Below are positions 47,145 to 56,734 of a DNA stretch of 64,000 nucleotides, piece after piece. Position 1 is the first letter of the stretch. Each line of letters begins with the position of its first letter. The DNA is taken from positions 1-64,000 of the forward strand of contig NZ_JACFYZ010000018.1 in NCBI RefSeq assembly GCF_015712065.1, in the 5' to 3' direction. The notes under the pieces are model-generated. The model worked only from the letters and a program-made list of their open reading frames with translations, was not told the DNA's origin and made no database searches. A program made the position numbers and the translations under genes. The DNA comes from Ectopseudomonas chengduensis (GTDB lineage Bacteria; Pseudomonadota; Gammaproteobacteria; Pseudomonadales; Pseudomonadaceae).

Positions 47145-48032
47145 TCATGCCTGCGGGCGCAGCAGTTCACGCGCCAGGCAGTCGGCCAGCCAGTTGGCAG
47201 CGGGGCCGAGCGCGCCGTCGCGACGGCAGACCAGCTCCACCACTAGCGGCAGCGGTGCCCAGTCGCTGCGCAGTTCCTGCAGGTGGCCCTGGTAGGTCGG
47301 GTACTGCGCTACGTGGCGTGGCAGCCAGGCCCAGCCAACGCCACGTATCACCAGCTCGGCCATCACGTAGAAACTGTCGGCGCGCCACACCAGCGGACTG
47401 ATCTGCTCGCCACCGGGGTAGTGGCTGTCCTGCGGCGTCATCAGCAGTTGGCGGTGTTCGGCCAGGTCGCGACGTTCCACGCTGTCGAGCTCGGCCAGCG
47501 GGTGGTGCGGGCTGCATACCGTGACCATCTCGATGGTGCCCAGGCGCTGGCTTTCCAGGGCTCTGGGCATCTGCTCGTGATGAAACAGCAGGCCAAGATC
47601 GGCCTGGTGCTGCAGCAGCTTGCGCGCCACGTCACCCTGGGCGCCGCTGGAAAGCTGCACTTCAAGCAGGGGGAAGGCAGCCGCCAGGGCTTCCAGGCTG
47701 GCCAGCACCGGTTGGTAAGGCATGGCCTCGTCCTGCGCCAGGCGCAGGCGCGCCTCCTCGCCGCGGGCCAGGCCCAGCGCGCGGCCATCGAGGCGCTCGC
47801 ACTGCTGCAACACGCTGCGGGCCTGCTCCAGCAGCGCCGCGCCTGCCTCGGTCAGCTGTGGCTGGCGACCGCTGCTGCGTTCGAAGAGGGGGACGCCGAG
47901 ATCGCTTTCGAGCAGGGCGATGGCGGTGCTGACCGCCGATTGCGCGCGTCCGGTTTGCCGAGCTGCAGCAGAAAAGGATCGGCTCTCAGCGGTACGGACG
48001 AACAGTTGCAGTTGATCGAGATTCCAGTTCAT
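47145..48032 (-). CDS. LysR family transcriptional regulator
   Basis: 295 residues. The N-terminal winged helix-turn-helix (about 1-60) reads NLDQLQLFVRTAESRSFSAA and RAQSAVSTAIALLESDLGVP, and a periplasmic-binding-like effector domain follows. Divergent from the SMR transporter gene; a palindrome with the ATC-N9-GAT look of LysR sites lies between them (48038-48060). It likely controls itself and the transporter. PA4989 has this place in PAO1. The effector is unknown. Confidence 0.88.
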   Translation of the reverse strand: MNWNLDQLQLFVRTAESRSFSAAARQTGRAQSAVSTAIALLESDLGVPLFERSSGRQPQLTEAGAALLEQARSVLQQCERLDGRALGLARGEEARLRLAQDEAMPYQPVLASLEALAAAFPLLEVQLSSGAQGDVARKLLQHQADLGLLFHHEQMPRALESQRLGTIEMVTVCSPHHPLAELDSVERRDLAEHRQLLMTPQDSHYPGGEQISPLVWRADSFYVMAELVIRGVGWAWLPRHVAQYPTYQGHLQELRSDWAPLPLVVELVCRRDGALGPAANWLADCLARELLRPQA

Positions 48033-48037
48033 GGCTG

Positions 48038-48060
48038 ACCTATCTCAAATACAGATAGGT
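48038..48060. promoter_or_regulatory. Operator palindrome between lysR and the SMR gene
   Basis: ACCTATCT (48038-48045) and AGATAGGT (48053-48060) are perfect inverted arms with seven bases between, inside the 89-base divergent region and only six bases from the LysR ATG. It contains the ATC-N9-GAT / T-N11-A pattern expected for a LysR-type regulator. Confidence 0.65.
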
Positions 48061-48121
48061 AATGACTTTATCCCATCATGGAAGAACTTAGAATTGCGAT
48101 CATCTTTCAGGAGTCGCCATC

Positions 48122-48454
48122 ATGCCCGGATATCTCTATCTCGCCATTGCCATCGCGGCCGAAGTGGTTGCCACCACCTCGATGAAGGCTATCGACGGTT
48201 TCAACAAACCCTTGCCGCTGTTGCTGGTGATCGGCGGTTACGCGATCGCCTTCTGGATGCTGATTCTGGTGGTGCGCACCATCCCGGTGGGCATCGCCTA
48301 CGCCATCTGGGCGGGGTTGGGCATCGTCCTCGTCAGCATCGCGGCGATGTTCATCTACCAGCAAAAGCTCGATTTGCCGGCCGTGCTCGGCATGGGGCTG
48401 ATCGTCAGTGGCGTGGTGGTGATTCAGCTGTTCTCGCAATCGACCGGGCACTGA
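48122..48454 (+). CDS. Small multidrug resistance (SMR) transporter
   Basis: 110 residues with four membrane helices. The proton- and drug-binding Glu14 is present in AIAAEVVATTSMKA, and the family motif GIAYAIWAGLGIVLVSI (about 59-75) is complete. SugE/EmrE-like; it should expel quaternary ammonium cations, or guanidinium-type compounds if it belongs to the Gdx subtype. I cannot separate these by eye. ATG at 48122 with AGGAG upstream. Regulated by the divergent LysR gene. Confidence 0.92.
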   Translation: MPGYLYLAIAIAAEVVATTSMKAIDGFNKPLPLLLVIGGYAIAFWMLILVVRTIPVGIAYAIWAGLGIVLVSIAAMFIYQQKLDLPAVLGMGLIVSGVVVIQLFSQSTGH

Positions 48455-48517
48455 TGGGCCGCGGGTGAGGTAGCTGGCGGGTTATACTGCGCGCCTGTTT
48501 TTCGCCGAGGCCCGTTC

Positions 48518-49693
48518 ATGTCCCAGTCTCTCAGCACCGATGTCCTGATCGTCGGCGGCGGTATCGCCGGCCTCTGGCTCAACGCGCGCCTGCTTCAGCA
48601 GGGTTTCGCCACCGTTCTGGTGGAGCGCGGCAGCCTGGGCGGCGGGCAGAGCCTGAAGTCGCAGGGTATCATCCATGGTGGCGCCAAATACGCCCTGCAT
48701 GGCGCGCTGACCGGTGCCTCCGAGGCCATCGCCGACATGCCGCGCCGCTGGCGCGAGGCGCTGGCCGGTAACGGCGAGCTGGATCTGTCCGGCGTACGCA
48801 TTCTTTCCGACGCGCATTACCTGTGGTCGCCCGGCACCCTGGCCGGCAACCTCACCAGCTTCTTCGCCAGCAAGGCCGTTCGCGGCCGCGTCGATCAGGT
48901 CAAGGGCGAGCAATTGCCGCCGGCGCTGCAGCATCCGAAGTTCAAGGGCAAGGTCTATCGTCTGGCCGAGCTGGTGCTCGATGTGCCGAGCCTGATCGCT
49001 CGCCTGGCCGAACTGGCTGGCGACGGATTGCTGGCTGCCGAGCGTATCGAGCCGCTGCAGGACAATGGCGAACTGTGCGGGCTGATTGTCGACGGCCGCG
49101 AGATTCGCGCACAGCGCGTGGTGCTCAGTGCCGGCGCCGGTAACGCCGAGCTGCTCGCGGCCTTGGGTATCGAACAGCCGGCGCAGCAGTTGCGTCCATT
49201 GCATATGGTGCTGGCCAAGGGGCCGGCGCTGAAGCCGCTGTACGCTCACTGCCTCGGCGGTGGGCCCAAGCCGCGGGTGACCGTCACCACCCATCCGGCC
49301 GCCGATGGCCAGTGGGTCTGGTATCTGGGCGGCGATCTGGCTGAAGCCGATGGCGTCGCCCGCGACGAGGCGGCGCAGATTCAGGCTGCGCAGAAGGAAA
49401 TGGCGGCGTTGCTGCCCTGGGTCGACCAGAGCCAGACACGCTGGGCCACGCTGCGTGTGGATCGCGCCGAACCCGCGCAGTCGGGCCTGGTGCGCCCGGA
49501 CAACGCCTTTCTCGCAGAACAGCAGCGCCTGTTGGTGGGTTGGCCCACCAAGCTGGCGCTGGCGCCGGACTTCGCCGATCGCGTGTTGGCCACGCTGCAG
49601 CGTGAGCATGTGCAGCCGGCAAGTCATGCGCCGCTGCCCGAGCTGCCGCACCCGCCGCTGAGCCAGCCAGTCTGGGAGGCGCTGCTGCCATGA
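48518..49693 (+). CDS. FAD-dependent oxidoreductase (DAO type)
   Basis: 391 residues. Dinucleotide-binding motif DVLIVGGGIAGLWLNARLL at residues 8-26, then the DAO-like GGGQSLKSQGIIHGGAKYAL. The substrate is not evident. ATG at 48518. Its stop overlaps the aldo/keto reductase start by four bases (ATGA), so the two enzymes are made together. Corresponds to PA4991 by position. Confidence 0.85.
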   Translation: MSQSLSTDVLIVGGGIAGLWLNARLLQQGFATVLVERGSLGGGQSLKSQGIIHGGAKYALHGALTGASEAIADMPRRWREALAGNGELDLSGVRILSDAHYLWSPGTLAGNLTSFFASKAVRGRVDQVKGEQLPPALQHPKFKGKVYRLAELVLDVPSLIARLAELAGDGLLAAERIEPLQDNGELCGLIVDGREIRAQRVVLSAGAGNAELLAALGIEQPAQQLRPLHMVLAKGPALKPLYAHCLGGGPKPRVTVTTHPAADGQWVWYLGGDLAEADGVARDEAAQIQAAQKEMAALLPWVDQSQTRWATLRVDRAEPAQSGLVRPDNAFLAEQQRLLVGWPTKLALAPDFADRVLATLQREHVQPASHAPLPELPHPPLSQPVWEALLP

Positions 49694-50499
49694 GCACGCT
49701 GCACGATCTGCATCGCCCGCTGGGTTCCACCGGCCTGAAGGTGTCGCCGCTGGGCCTGGGCACGGTCAAGCTGGGTCGCGACCAGGGCGTCAAATACCCC
49801 AACGGCTTCACCATTCCCGACGACGCCCAGGCTCGTGCCCTGCTGAATCAGGCGCGCGAGTTGGGCATCAATCTGATCGATACCGCGCCGGCCTATGGCG
49901 TCAGCGAGCAGCGTCTCGGCCCGCTGCTGCGTGGCCAGCGTGATGAGTGGGTCATCGTCAGCAAGACCGGCGAGGAATTCGAGCAGGGCCAGTCGCATTT
50001 CGATTTCTCGCCGGCGCATACCCGTCTATCGGTCGAGCGCAGCCTCAAGCGCCTGGAAACCGACCGCATCGACCTGCTGCTGGTGCATTCCGACGGTAAC
50101 GATCTGGCAGTGCTGCGCGAAACAGGGGTGTACGAGACGCTGGCTGAGCTCAAGCGCGAAGGCAAGATTCTCGCCTACGGCATTTCCGGCAAGACCGTCG
50201 AAGGCGGGCTGCTGGCGCTGGAACAAGGCGACTGTGCCATGGTCACCTATAACCTGAGTGAACAGGGCGAGAAGCCGGTGTTGGACTACGCTGCCAGTCA
50301 CGCCAAGGGCATCCTGATCAAGAAGGCGCTGGCCAGTGGGCATGCCTGCCTGGCTGAGGGTGTCGACCCGGTGCGTGCCAGCTTCGAGCTGATCTTCAGC
50401 CACCCAGGCGTCAGCAGCGCCATCGTCGGCACCATTACGCCCGCGCACCTGGCGGCCAATGTCGCGACTGTCGCGGCGGTTTTACAGGGCATCCGCTGA
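49690..50499 (+). CDS. Aldo/keto reductase family oxidoreductase
   Basis: 269 residues. TIM-barrel reductase of the AKR family: STGLKVSPLGLGTVKLGRDQ at the N-terminus, NLIDTAPAYGVSEQRLGPLL (Asp and Tyr of the active site), the Lys in VIVSKTGEEF, and DLLLVHSDGND in place of the usual His-containing LLHWP region. Uses NADPH; substrate unknown. Translationally coupled to the upstream FAD enzyme. Confidence 0.88.
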   Translation: MSTLHDLHRPLGSTGLKVSPLGLGTVKLGRDQGVKYPNGFTIPDDAQARALLNQARELGINLIDTAPAYGVSEQRLGPLLRGQRDEWVIVSKTGEEFEQGQSHFDFSPAHTRLSVERSLKRLETDRIDLLLVHSDGNDLAVLRETGVYETLAELKREGKILAYGISGKTVEGGLLALEQGDCAMVTYNLSEQGEKPVLDYAASHAKGILIKKALASGHACLAEGVDPVRASFELIFSHPGVSSAIVGTITPAHLAANVATVAAVLQGIR

Positions 50500-50643
50500 G
50501 TCCCCAGTCACGTCCTCTTACAGCCTTGGGTTGTACTGGGTGGTCGGCTTGGGGCAGCCTTGAGCGGTTTTCGCTTCAACCTGACCCTCGCGTGAGCGCT
50601 GGCTGCCGAGCCGTCTCATGCCCAGCCGGAACAAGGAGTCGAG

Positions 50644-51552
50644 ATGCCGCGTACGCTGATCCGCAAGGACCCGAGTAACTTCAAGACCCTGCCGCTGTTC
50701 GTCGAAGCCAGCCCGGATGGGCTGAGCTACCAGAGCCTGGGGCAGCCGCTGAATTTCCAGCAGATGCTCGAACGCCGCCGCCCGGTCGAGGTGGCGGACA
50801 GCTCGCGGTTTTCCATCGAGCTGGCCAACCTCGGCGTCTCGGTGCGTCTGACCCTGCGCCTGCATGGCCGTGATTACTGGTTGCTGGTGCGCCAGCGGCG
50901 GCCGGATCGCGGCGACACCGTGCTCAAGCTGATTTCCGGCTATGTGCCGGCGCATGAGCTCAACCTGCCGCTGCTCACCGCCATTCAGGAAGTCGCCGAG
51001 GAGTGCCTGCTGGAGAGCGCCGATGGCTGGCTGAGCGGGCGTTTTGCCGATACTTGGTTGCCCACGCCCTATCAGGGCGCGCTGCGTTATCGCGAGTCGA
51101 GTCACTTTCGCCTCAGCCCGCTGTCCGGCGCTGCGCGGCCGGTGCAGTGTGGCAACCTGACCTTGCTCGAGCGCCCGCGCGCCTACGTGCATCTGCCTAC
51201 CGCATCCTTGCAGCTGGTGTATGACCTGAGCCTGGAGCTGCCACGTGATGCCCGTCAGCTGAGTCTGTTCCACGTCGATGAATGCTTGGAAGACGGCCGC
51301 CTGGTGGCGCGTCTGGAGCGTCGCCGGCCGGATATCTATCTGCTGGCATTGCAGCGCGGCGTGCCCAGCGGTGGGCTGTTCACTCTGCGCAAGGGCGAGC
51401 TGCTGCCTGCCAGCACCCGAGGGGTATGGTTGTCGGAGAGCTTTGCCGAACAGGATGGCTGGCTGGTGCGGGACGAGCGGATTCGCTGGAAAGACTGGCT
51501 GCAGCGCTACGGTGTGAAACCCCCGCAGCGGCGCGCATTGGCCAGCGCGTAG
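50644..51552 (+). CDS. Conserved protein of unknown function, weakly Nudix-like
   Basis: 302 residues, no signal peptide or membrane segment. Residues about 100-125 (YVPAHELNLPLLTAIQEVAEECLLE) look like a Nudix neighbourhood, with an EVAEE core but no preceding G-x5-E, so the fold assignment is weak. Position fits PA4993. ATG at 50644 with AAGGAG upstream. The TAG stop is the first part of a REP-like inverted repeat (51549-51601). A metal-binding hydrolase role is possible but not supported. Confidence 0.7.
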   Translation: MPRTLIRKDPSNFKTLPLFVEASPDGLSYQSLGQPLNFQQMLERRRPVEVADSSRFSIELANLGVSVRLTLRLHGRDYWLLVRQRRPDRGDTVLKLISGYVPAHELNLPLLTAIQEVAEECLLESADGWLSGRFADTWLPTPYQGALRYRESSHFRLSPLSGAARPVQCGNLTLLERPRAYVHLPTASLQLVYDLSLELPRDARQLSLFHVDECLEDGRLVARLERRRPDIYLLALQRGVPSGGLFTLRKGELLPASTRGVWLSESFAEQDGWLVRDERIRWKDWLQRYGVKPPQRRALASA

Positions 51553-51601
51553 GGCGGGTGTAGCCCGCCGTTGGCCGTCTGGCGGGTTGCAGCCGCCCTA
51601 C
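51549..51601. repeat. REP-like inverted repeat at a gene end
   Basis: GTAGGGCGG (51549-51557) and CCGCCCTAC (51593-51601) are exact inverted arms, with further GGCGGG/CCCGCC pairing inside. The gene stop TAG (51550-51552) is part of the left arm. Convergent position between the 50644-51552 gene and the minus-strand gene ending at 51618, so it may act as a terminator for both. Confidence 0.7.
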
Positions 51602-51617
51602 ATGGGCTGCGCCGCTT

Positions 51618-53150
51618 TCACACTCGGCTGTCGCGCATGCGCGTCAGTTGCCGCTCCAGCAGGGCGGGATAAGGATCGAGCAGGCGCTCCACGCAGCTGG
51701 CTCCTTCCGGGCTGGCAATCGGGCGGATGCGGGCGCGCTGGCGGGCCAGGGCATCCTGTGCGACGCGTTGCTCGACCAGCAGCAGATTGCGGCTGTGTTG
51801 CGACAAGGCCAGGGCGTCCAGGGCGCTGTCGCTGAGCAGCAGGTCGGCCTGGCCCAGCTCTTCCAGATCACTGCCCAGGGTCAGCCCCAGTTGCAGTTGC
51901 AGGGTGATGCCGCTGTCGGCGACCTCGATCTGCAGGGCATGGCCCAAGGCGCGCATCAGCTCGCCACAGCAGATCGCGTGGGTCAGGTAATCCTCGCCGC
52001 ATTCGCGCTCGTGGAACAGCATCAGGCTGCTGCCGTCCTTAAGTGTGTGAAGTTGACCCTGATAGAGCGCAGCAGCCTGTTCCAGGCAACCCCGATAACG
52101 ATCCAGCAGGTCCAGCAGGCGCGTGCGCGGCAGACGGCGCAGCTGCTCCTGGGCACCGAGTTGAATGGCCAGTACGGCGCTGGCCTGCGATCGGCGCGGA
52201 GCCTTGGCGACCGGTGCAGGCGCCTCGGACTCGTCACGCAGGTCGGCAAATGGGTCATCCGGCTCTATCGTGTCAGGCCAGGGCTTGAGCGGCTCGTCAT
52301 CGCCATACTCATCGCTGATGTCCGCTTCATCTAAGGCAGCATGCTCGGCCGCGATCTCCTCCTGCTCGTCGAAGCGCTCGTCGTCTTCTTCGTGCAGATA
52401 GTCTTCGCTGTCATCAAGCAGCTGTTCGTCATCCAGTTCCGGCTCGGGCTCCGGTTTTTCCGGAACCAGGCGCGCCTGCAGCTGACGCGCCAGGTCACCG
52501 ATCTCGTCGTTGCGTCCGGCGCCTGGCGCAGGGTCGTCCGGGTCGCGCAACCACAGGCGCATCTGCAGCAGTGGGGTGGAAATATGCCGGCCGAGGCGCA
52601 TGCTCAGCGACAGGGTCAGGGCCAGCAGAATCAGGCTGAGAATACCCATGCTCTGCAGGCTGATGGTCATCGGTTGCTGGAACTGGCTCATGTCCAGGCT
52701 GATGCGCAACTGCCCGGCCATCACTTCCTGGAAGGTGATAGAGGTGGAGTACAAACCTTCGGTTTCACCCAGCACGCTGCGTGTCGGGCGCGCGCCGGCT
52801 TCGGCGAGGATGCGACTGTCCACGCTGTAGATGGCCGCATGGGCCACCAGCGGGTTCTTCGCCAGGTTGTTCAGCAGCACGTTGAGGCTGAGGATGTCGT
52901 TGGACACCAGCAGTTCGGTGGCCGAGGCCGCCGTCTGGGTGATCAGCGCCTGACCCAGTGCATCGGCCTGCTGCTGCATGGCCTGCTTGAACTGCATGCC
53001 CATGACCCATGCATAGATGACCATCGCCAAGGCCACCAGTAGCAGGCTGTGGCTGGCGATGCGCAGCACCAGAGGCACCCGCCGCTGACGCAGCGCGTGG
53101 AAGATCAGGATGAAGAAGTTATCGGGTTTGACGGGCGCGGGCCGGTTCAC
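51618..53150 (-). CDS. Membrane receptor-like protein with degenerate class III cyclase-like domain
   Basis: 510 residues from GTG 53150; the in-frame start at 53219 adds an unlikely 23 residues. Order: basic N-terminus, membrane helix (about 25-50), periplasmic domain of about 115 residues, second helix (about 165-185), a HAMP-like stretch (MRLGRHISTPLLQMRLWLRD), a strongly acidic Glu/Asp linker (about 235-320), then a C-terminal domain with QASAVLAIQLGAQEQLRRLP and YQGQLHTLKDGSSLMLFHER, like a class III nucleotide cyclase. The metal-binding Asp expected in the first strand is missing, so it is probably non-catalytic. It is divergent from serB. Confidence 0.7.
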   Translation of the reverse strand: MNRPAPVKPDNFFILIFHALRQRRVPLVLRIASHSLLLVALAMVIYAWVMGMQFKQAMQQQADALGQALITQTAASATELLVSNDILSLNVLLNNLAKNPLVAHAAIYSVDSRILAEAGARPTRSVLGETEGLYSTSITFQEVMAGQLRISLDMSQFQQPMTISLQSMGILSLILLALTLSLSMRLGRHISTPLLQMRLWLRDPDDPAPGAGRNDEIGDLARQLQARLVPEKPEPEPELDDEQLLDDSEDYLHEEDDERFDEQEEIAAEHAALDEADISDEYGDDEPLKPWPDTIEPDDPFADLRDESEAPAPVAKAPRRSQASAVLAIQLGAQEQLRRLPRTRLLDLLDRYRGCLEQAAALYQGQLHTLKDGSSLMLFHERECGEDYLTHAICCGELMRALGHALQIEVADSGITLQLQLGLTLGSDLEELGQADLLLSDSALDALALSQHSRNLLLVEQRVAQDALARQRARIRPIASPEGASCVERLLDPYPALLERQLTRMRDSRV

Positions 53151-53324
53151 AGAGCACGGCTCTTGTCGACTGAAGTTGCCGCGCAGTATAGCGAGCGCCC
53201 TGGGGCGGGCAAAGCGCATGGCTGCCCGGATTGGCGGGAAACTGGGTAGAATGTGCGCCTTTTCGTCGGTCAGTGGCCAATTCGCCGCTTGCCTGCCTCA
53301 ATCGTTTGCCTTGGAGGGTGCGTC

Positions 53325-54539
<1,215 letters not shown>

Positions 54540-54561
54540 GCACTAGCACTGCGTCGGATAT

Positions 54562-54591
54562 GAAAAAGCCGCCTGTTCAGGCGGCTTTTTC
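54562..54591. terminator. Bidirectional terminator between serB and fimX
   Basis: GAAAAAGCCGCCTG (54562-54575) and CAGGCGGCTTTTTC (54578-54591) pair perfectly with a two-base loop and flanking A and T runs. Serves both converging genes. Confidence 0.92.
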
Positions 54592-54602
54592 GTCGGTGGG
54601 AT

Positions 54603-56672
54603 TTATTCGTCGCCAGCCGAGAAGTCGTAGTCCATCGACTGGCTCGGGCCCTGCAAGTAGTAGCCTTGAATGAAGTTGACCCCGGCCTGCCACAGCGTGG
54701 CCAGTACGCTGGCACTTTCGACGAAGGGCACGATGGTCAGCTTGGCCTGGGCATGCAGGCTGCTGAGCAAGGTTTTCAGCGCTTCCTGGTTCTCTGCATT
54801 GCTCAGGTCCTGGGAGAACGAGCCATCGACTTTGACGAAGTCCACTTGCAGGTGCTTGAGCGTGTTGAATGGGTTCAGCGCGCAGCCGAACTGGCTCAAG
54901 GCCACCTTGCAATGCAGTTCCGCCAGGCCCTGGGTCAGCGCCTTGGCCTGTTTCAGGTAGGCGATGGCGTCCGGTTCGCTGAACTGGAACACCAGCGAGT
55001 CCGACGGCAGGCGCGCGGCTTTGAGTGCCACGCTGAGCCAGGGCAGCAGCGTCTGGTCCTGCAGGCTGGCGCTGGACAGGTGTACGAACAGACGGGTGTT
55101 ATGGCCTCTGGAGCGGTGATCGGCCAGTAGCTTGATCGAGTTGAGGATTACCCAGCGGTCGATCTTCTCGCCGAGGCCGGCATCCTTGGCGGCGGCGAGG
55201 AATTCCATTGGCGGCACCTCTGCGCCCTGCGGATTGAGAAGGCGCAGTAGCACTTCGTAGTGTTCGTGAGCATCGCCACGCAGGCTGATGATCGGCTGGA
55301 ACAGCAGTCGGAAGCTGTTGTTCTCCAGTGCCTGCTGCACCATCGCCAGCAGGCTGCCGCGGTTGGCTGCTGCGGCGAGTTCATCGGCCGGGTTGAACAC
55401 TTTGATGGCATTGCCGTCACTGAGCTCGTCGGCGCAGCGGTGCGCGCGATCGAGGACTTCCTGCGCCTTGGCGGTTTTCTCGCTAAGGCCGGCGACGCCA
55501 ATCGACAGCGTGGTCTGCGCGGTGCGGCCGCTGACATCGAACAGGTGGGCTTCGACTTTTTTCAGCAGGGGCGCCAGGCTGGCTTGGCACTGCTCGGGCG
55601 TCTGGCCCGGGAGCAGGGCGGCGAACACGTCGTCACCGAAGCGGGCCAGTTGGGTATCCGCCGGGAAATGTGCGCGCAGCAGACCGGCCAGGTCGGTGAG
55701 CAGCAGGTCGATGCCGGCCAGGCCGATCTCGCCCTGCATGCTGGCATAGCGGTCGACACGGATGTACGCCAGGGTCGAGGGCTGACCGGTGTTGACGGCG
55801 CGCTCGGCGGCGTTGTCCATCAGCTCGAGGAAGTGGTTGCGGTTGAACAGGCCGGTGACCAGATCCTGGCTGCTGATCTCGCGCAGTTTCTCTTCCAGTT
55901 CGGCATTGGAAGTTTCCGCGCGGATCACCACCTGAATGCACGGTTCGCCATCATAGGTGGCGGGGGAAAAGGTCATTTGCGCGGCGAAGCTGCTGCCATC
56001 GGCACGTACGCCCTGGCAATTGAGCTCGGCATTGCCTTCGGCACTCTGGTAGTTCTTCAGGAAATCCTTGAACGCAGCGTGATCGGCACTGGCGATCAGG
56101 TCGATCATCGGCATGCCTTCCAGCTCATCACCATCCTCGTAGCTGAACAGCTCGAGATAGGCACGGTTGGCGTAGATGTGCATGCCGTCGTGGACGTAGG
56201 TGATGGCGTCTACCGAGCTTTCCAGCAGCAGCTGGCAGCGCTTCTCCGCTTCGCGCAAGGCCACTTCGGCGGCACGGCGGGCGCGACGTTCCTCGAGGTT
56301 GGCCAGCTCGCGCTTGGCCACCAGCACCAGACGTTCGTCCTCGCCTTGCGGCAGGGCGTCTTGCGCGCCGAACAACAGGGCTTCGGTGATGATCTCGGAA
56401 TCGTTTCCCTCGACCAGCTGGATGACGGGGATGTCCTTGGCCTGACGGCGGATGGCACTGATCGCCTCGCCAGGCTCGAGATGCTCGCTGCTCGCTGCGC
56501 AGATCAGCAGGTCCCAGGTCTGTTGCAGTGTCTCTGCCAGGTCTTCGCTAGATGTCAGACGATGCACACGAGTGGCATGCCCGGCGTTGCGGAACAGACT
56601 GACTAGGCGCTCTGCTTCGTTCTGCGAATCTTCGAGAATCAGCAGGCGGATGGTTTTTTTTTCGATGGCCAT
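54603..56672 (-). CDS. fimX: FimX-like c-di-GMP effector (REC-PAS-GGDEF-EAL, degenerate)
   Basis: 689 residues: an N-terminal receiver-like domain (TIRLLILEDSQNEAERLVSL), a PAS domain (about 140-260), a GGDEF domain whose motif is FGDDV instead of GGDEF, and an EAL domain whose motif is EVLLR. Both enzymatic centres are changed, so it should bind c-di-GMP without making or breaking it. In P. aeruginosa FimX governs polar type IV pilus assembly and twitching. ATG at 56672. It is 62 bases downstream of a PilZ-like gene on the same strand. Confidence 0.92.
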   Translation of the reverse strand: MAIEKKTIRLLILEDSQNEAERLVSLFRNAGHATRVHRLTSSEDLAETLQQTWDLLICAASSEHLEPGEAISAIRRQAKDIPVIQLVEGNDSEIITEALLFGAQDALPQGEDERLVLVAKRELANLEERRARRAAEVALREAEKRCQLLLESSVDAITYVHDGMHIYANRAYLELFSYEDGDELEGMPMIDLIASADHAAFKDFLKNYQSAEGNAELNCQGVRADGSSFAAQMTFSPATYDGEPCIQVVIRAETSNAELEEKLREISSQDLVTGLFNRNHFLELMDNAAERAVNTGQPSTLAYIRVDRYASMQGEIGLAGIDLLLTDLAGLLRAHFPADTQLARFGDDVFAALLPGQTPEQCQASLAPLLKKVEAHLFDVSGRTAQTTLSIGVAGLSEKTAKAQEVLDRAHRCADELSDGNAIKVFNPADELAAAANRGSLLAMVQQALENNSFRLLFQPIISLRGDAHEHYEVLLRLLNPQGAEVPPMEFLAAAKDAGLGEKIDRWVILNSIKLLADHRSRGHNTRLFVHLSSASLQDQTLLPWLSVALKAARLPSDSLVFQFSEPDAIAYLKQAKALTQGLAELHCKVALSQFGCALNPFNTLKHLQVDFVKVDGSFSQDLSNAENQEALKTLLSSLHAQAKLTIVPFVESASVLATLWQAGVNFIQGYYLQGPSQSMDYDFSAGDE

Positions 56673-56734
56673 AGAGGGGTCATTACCGCGCCGAACGGAC
56701 GCGAAAAGGCGACAAATGGTGAATTCGCCGGAGC

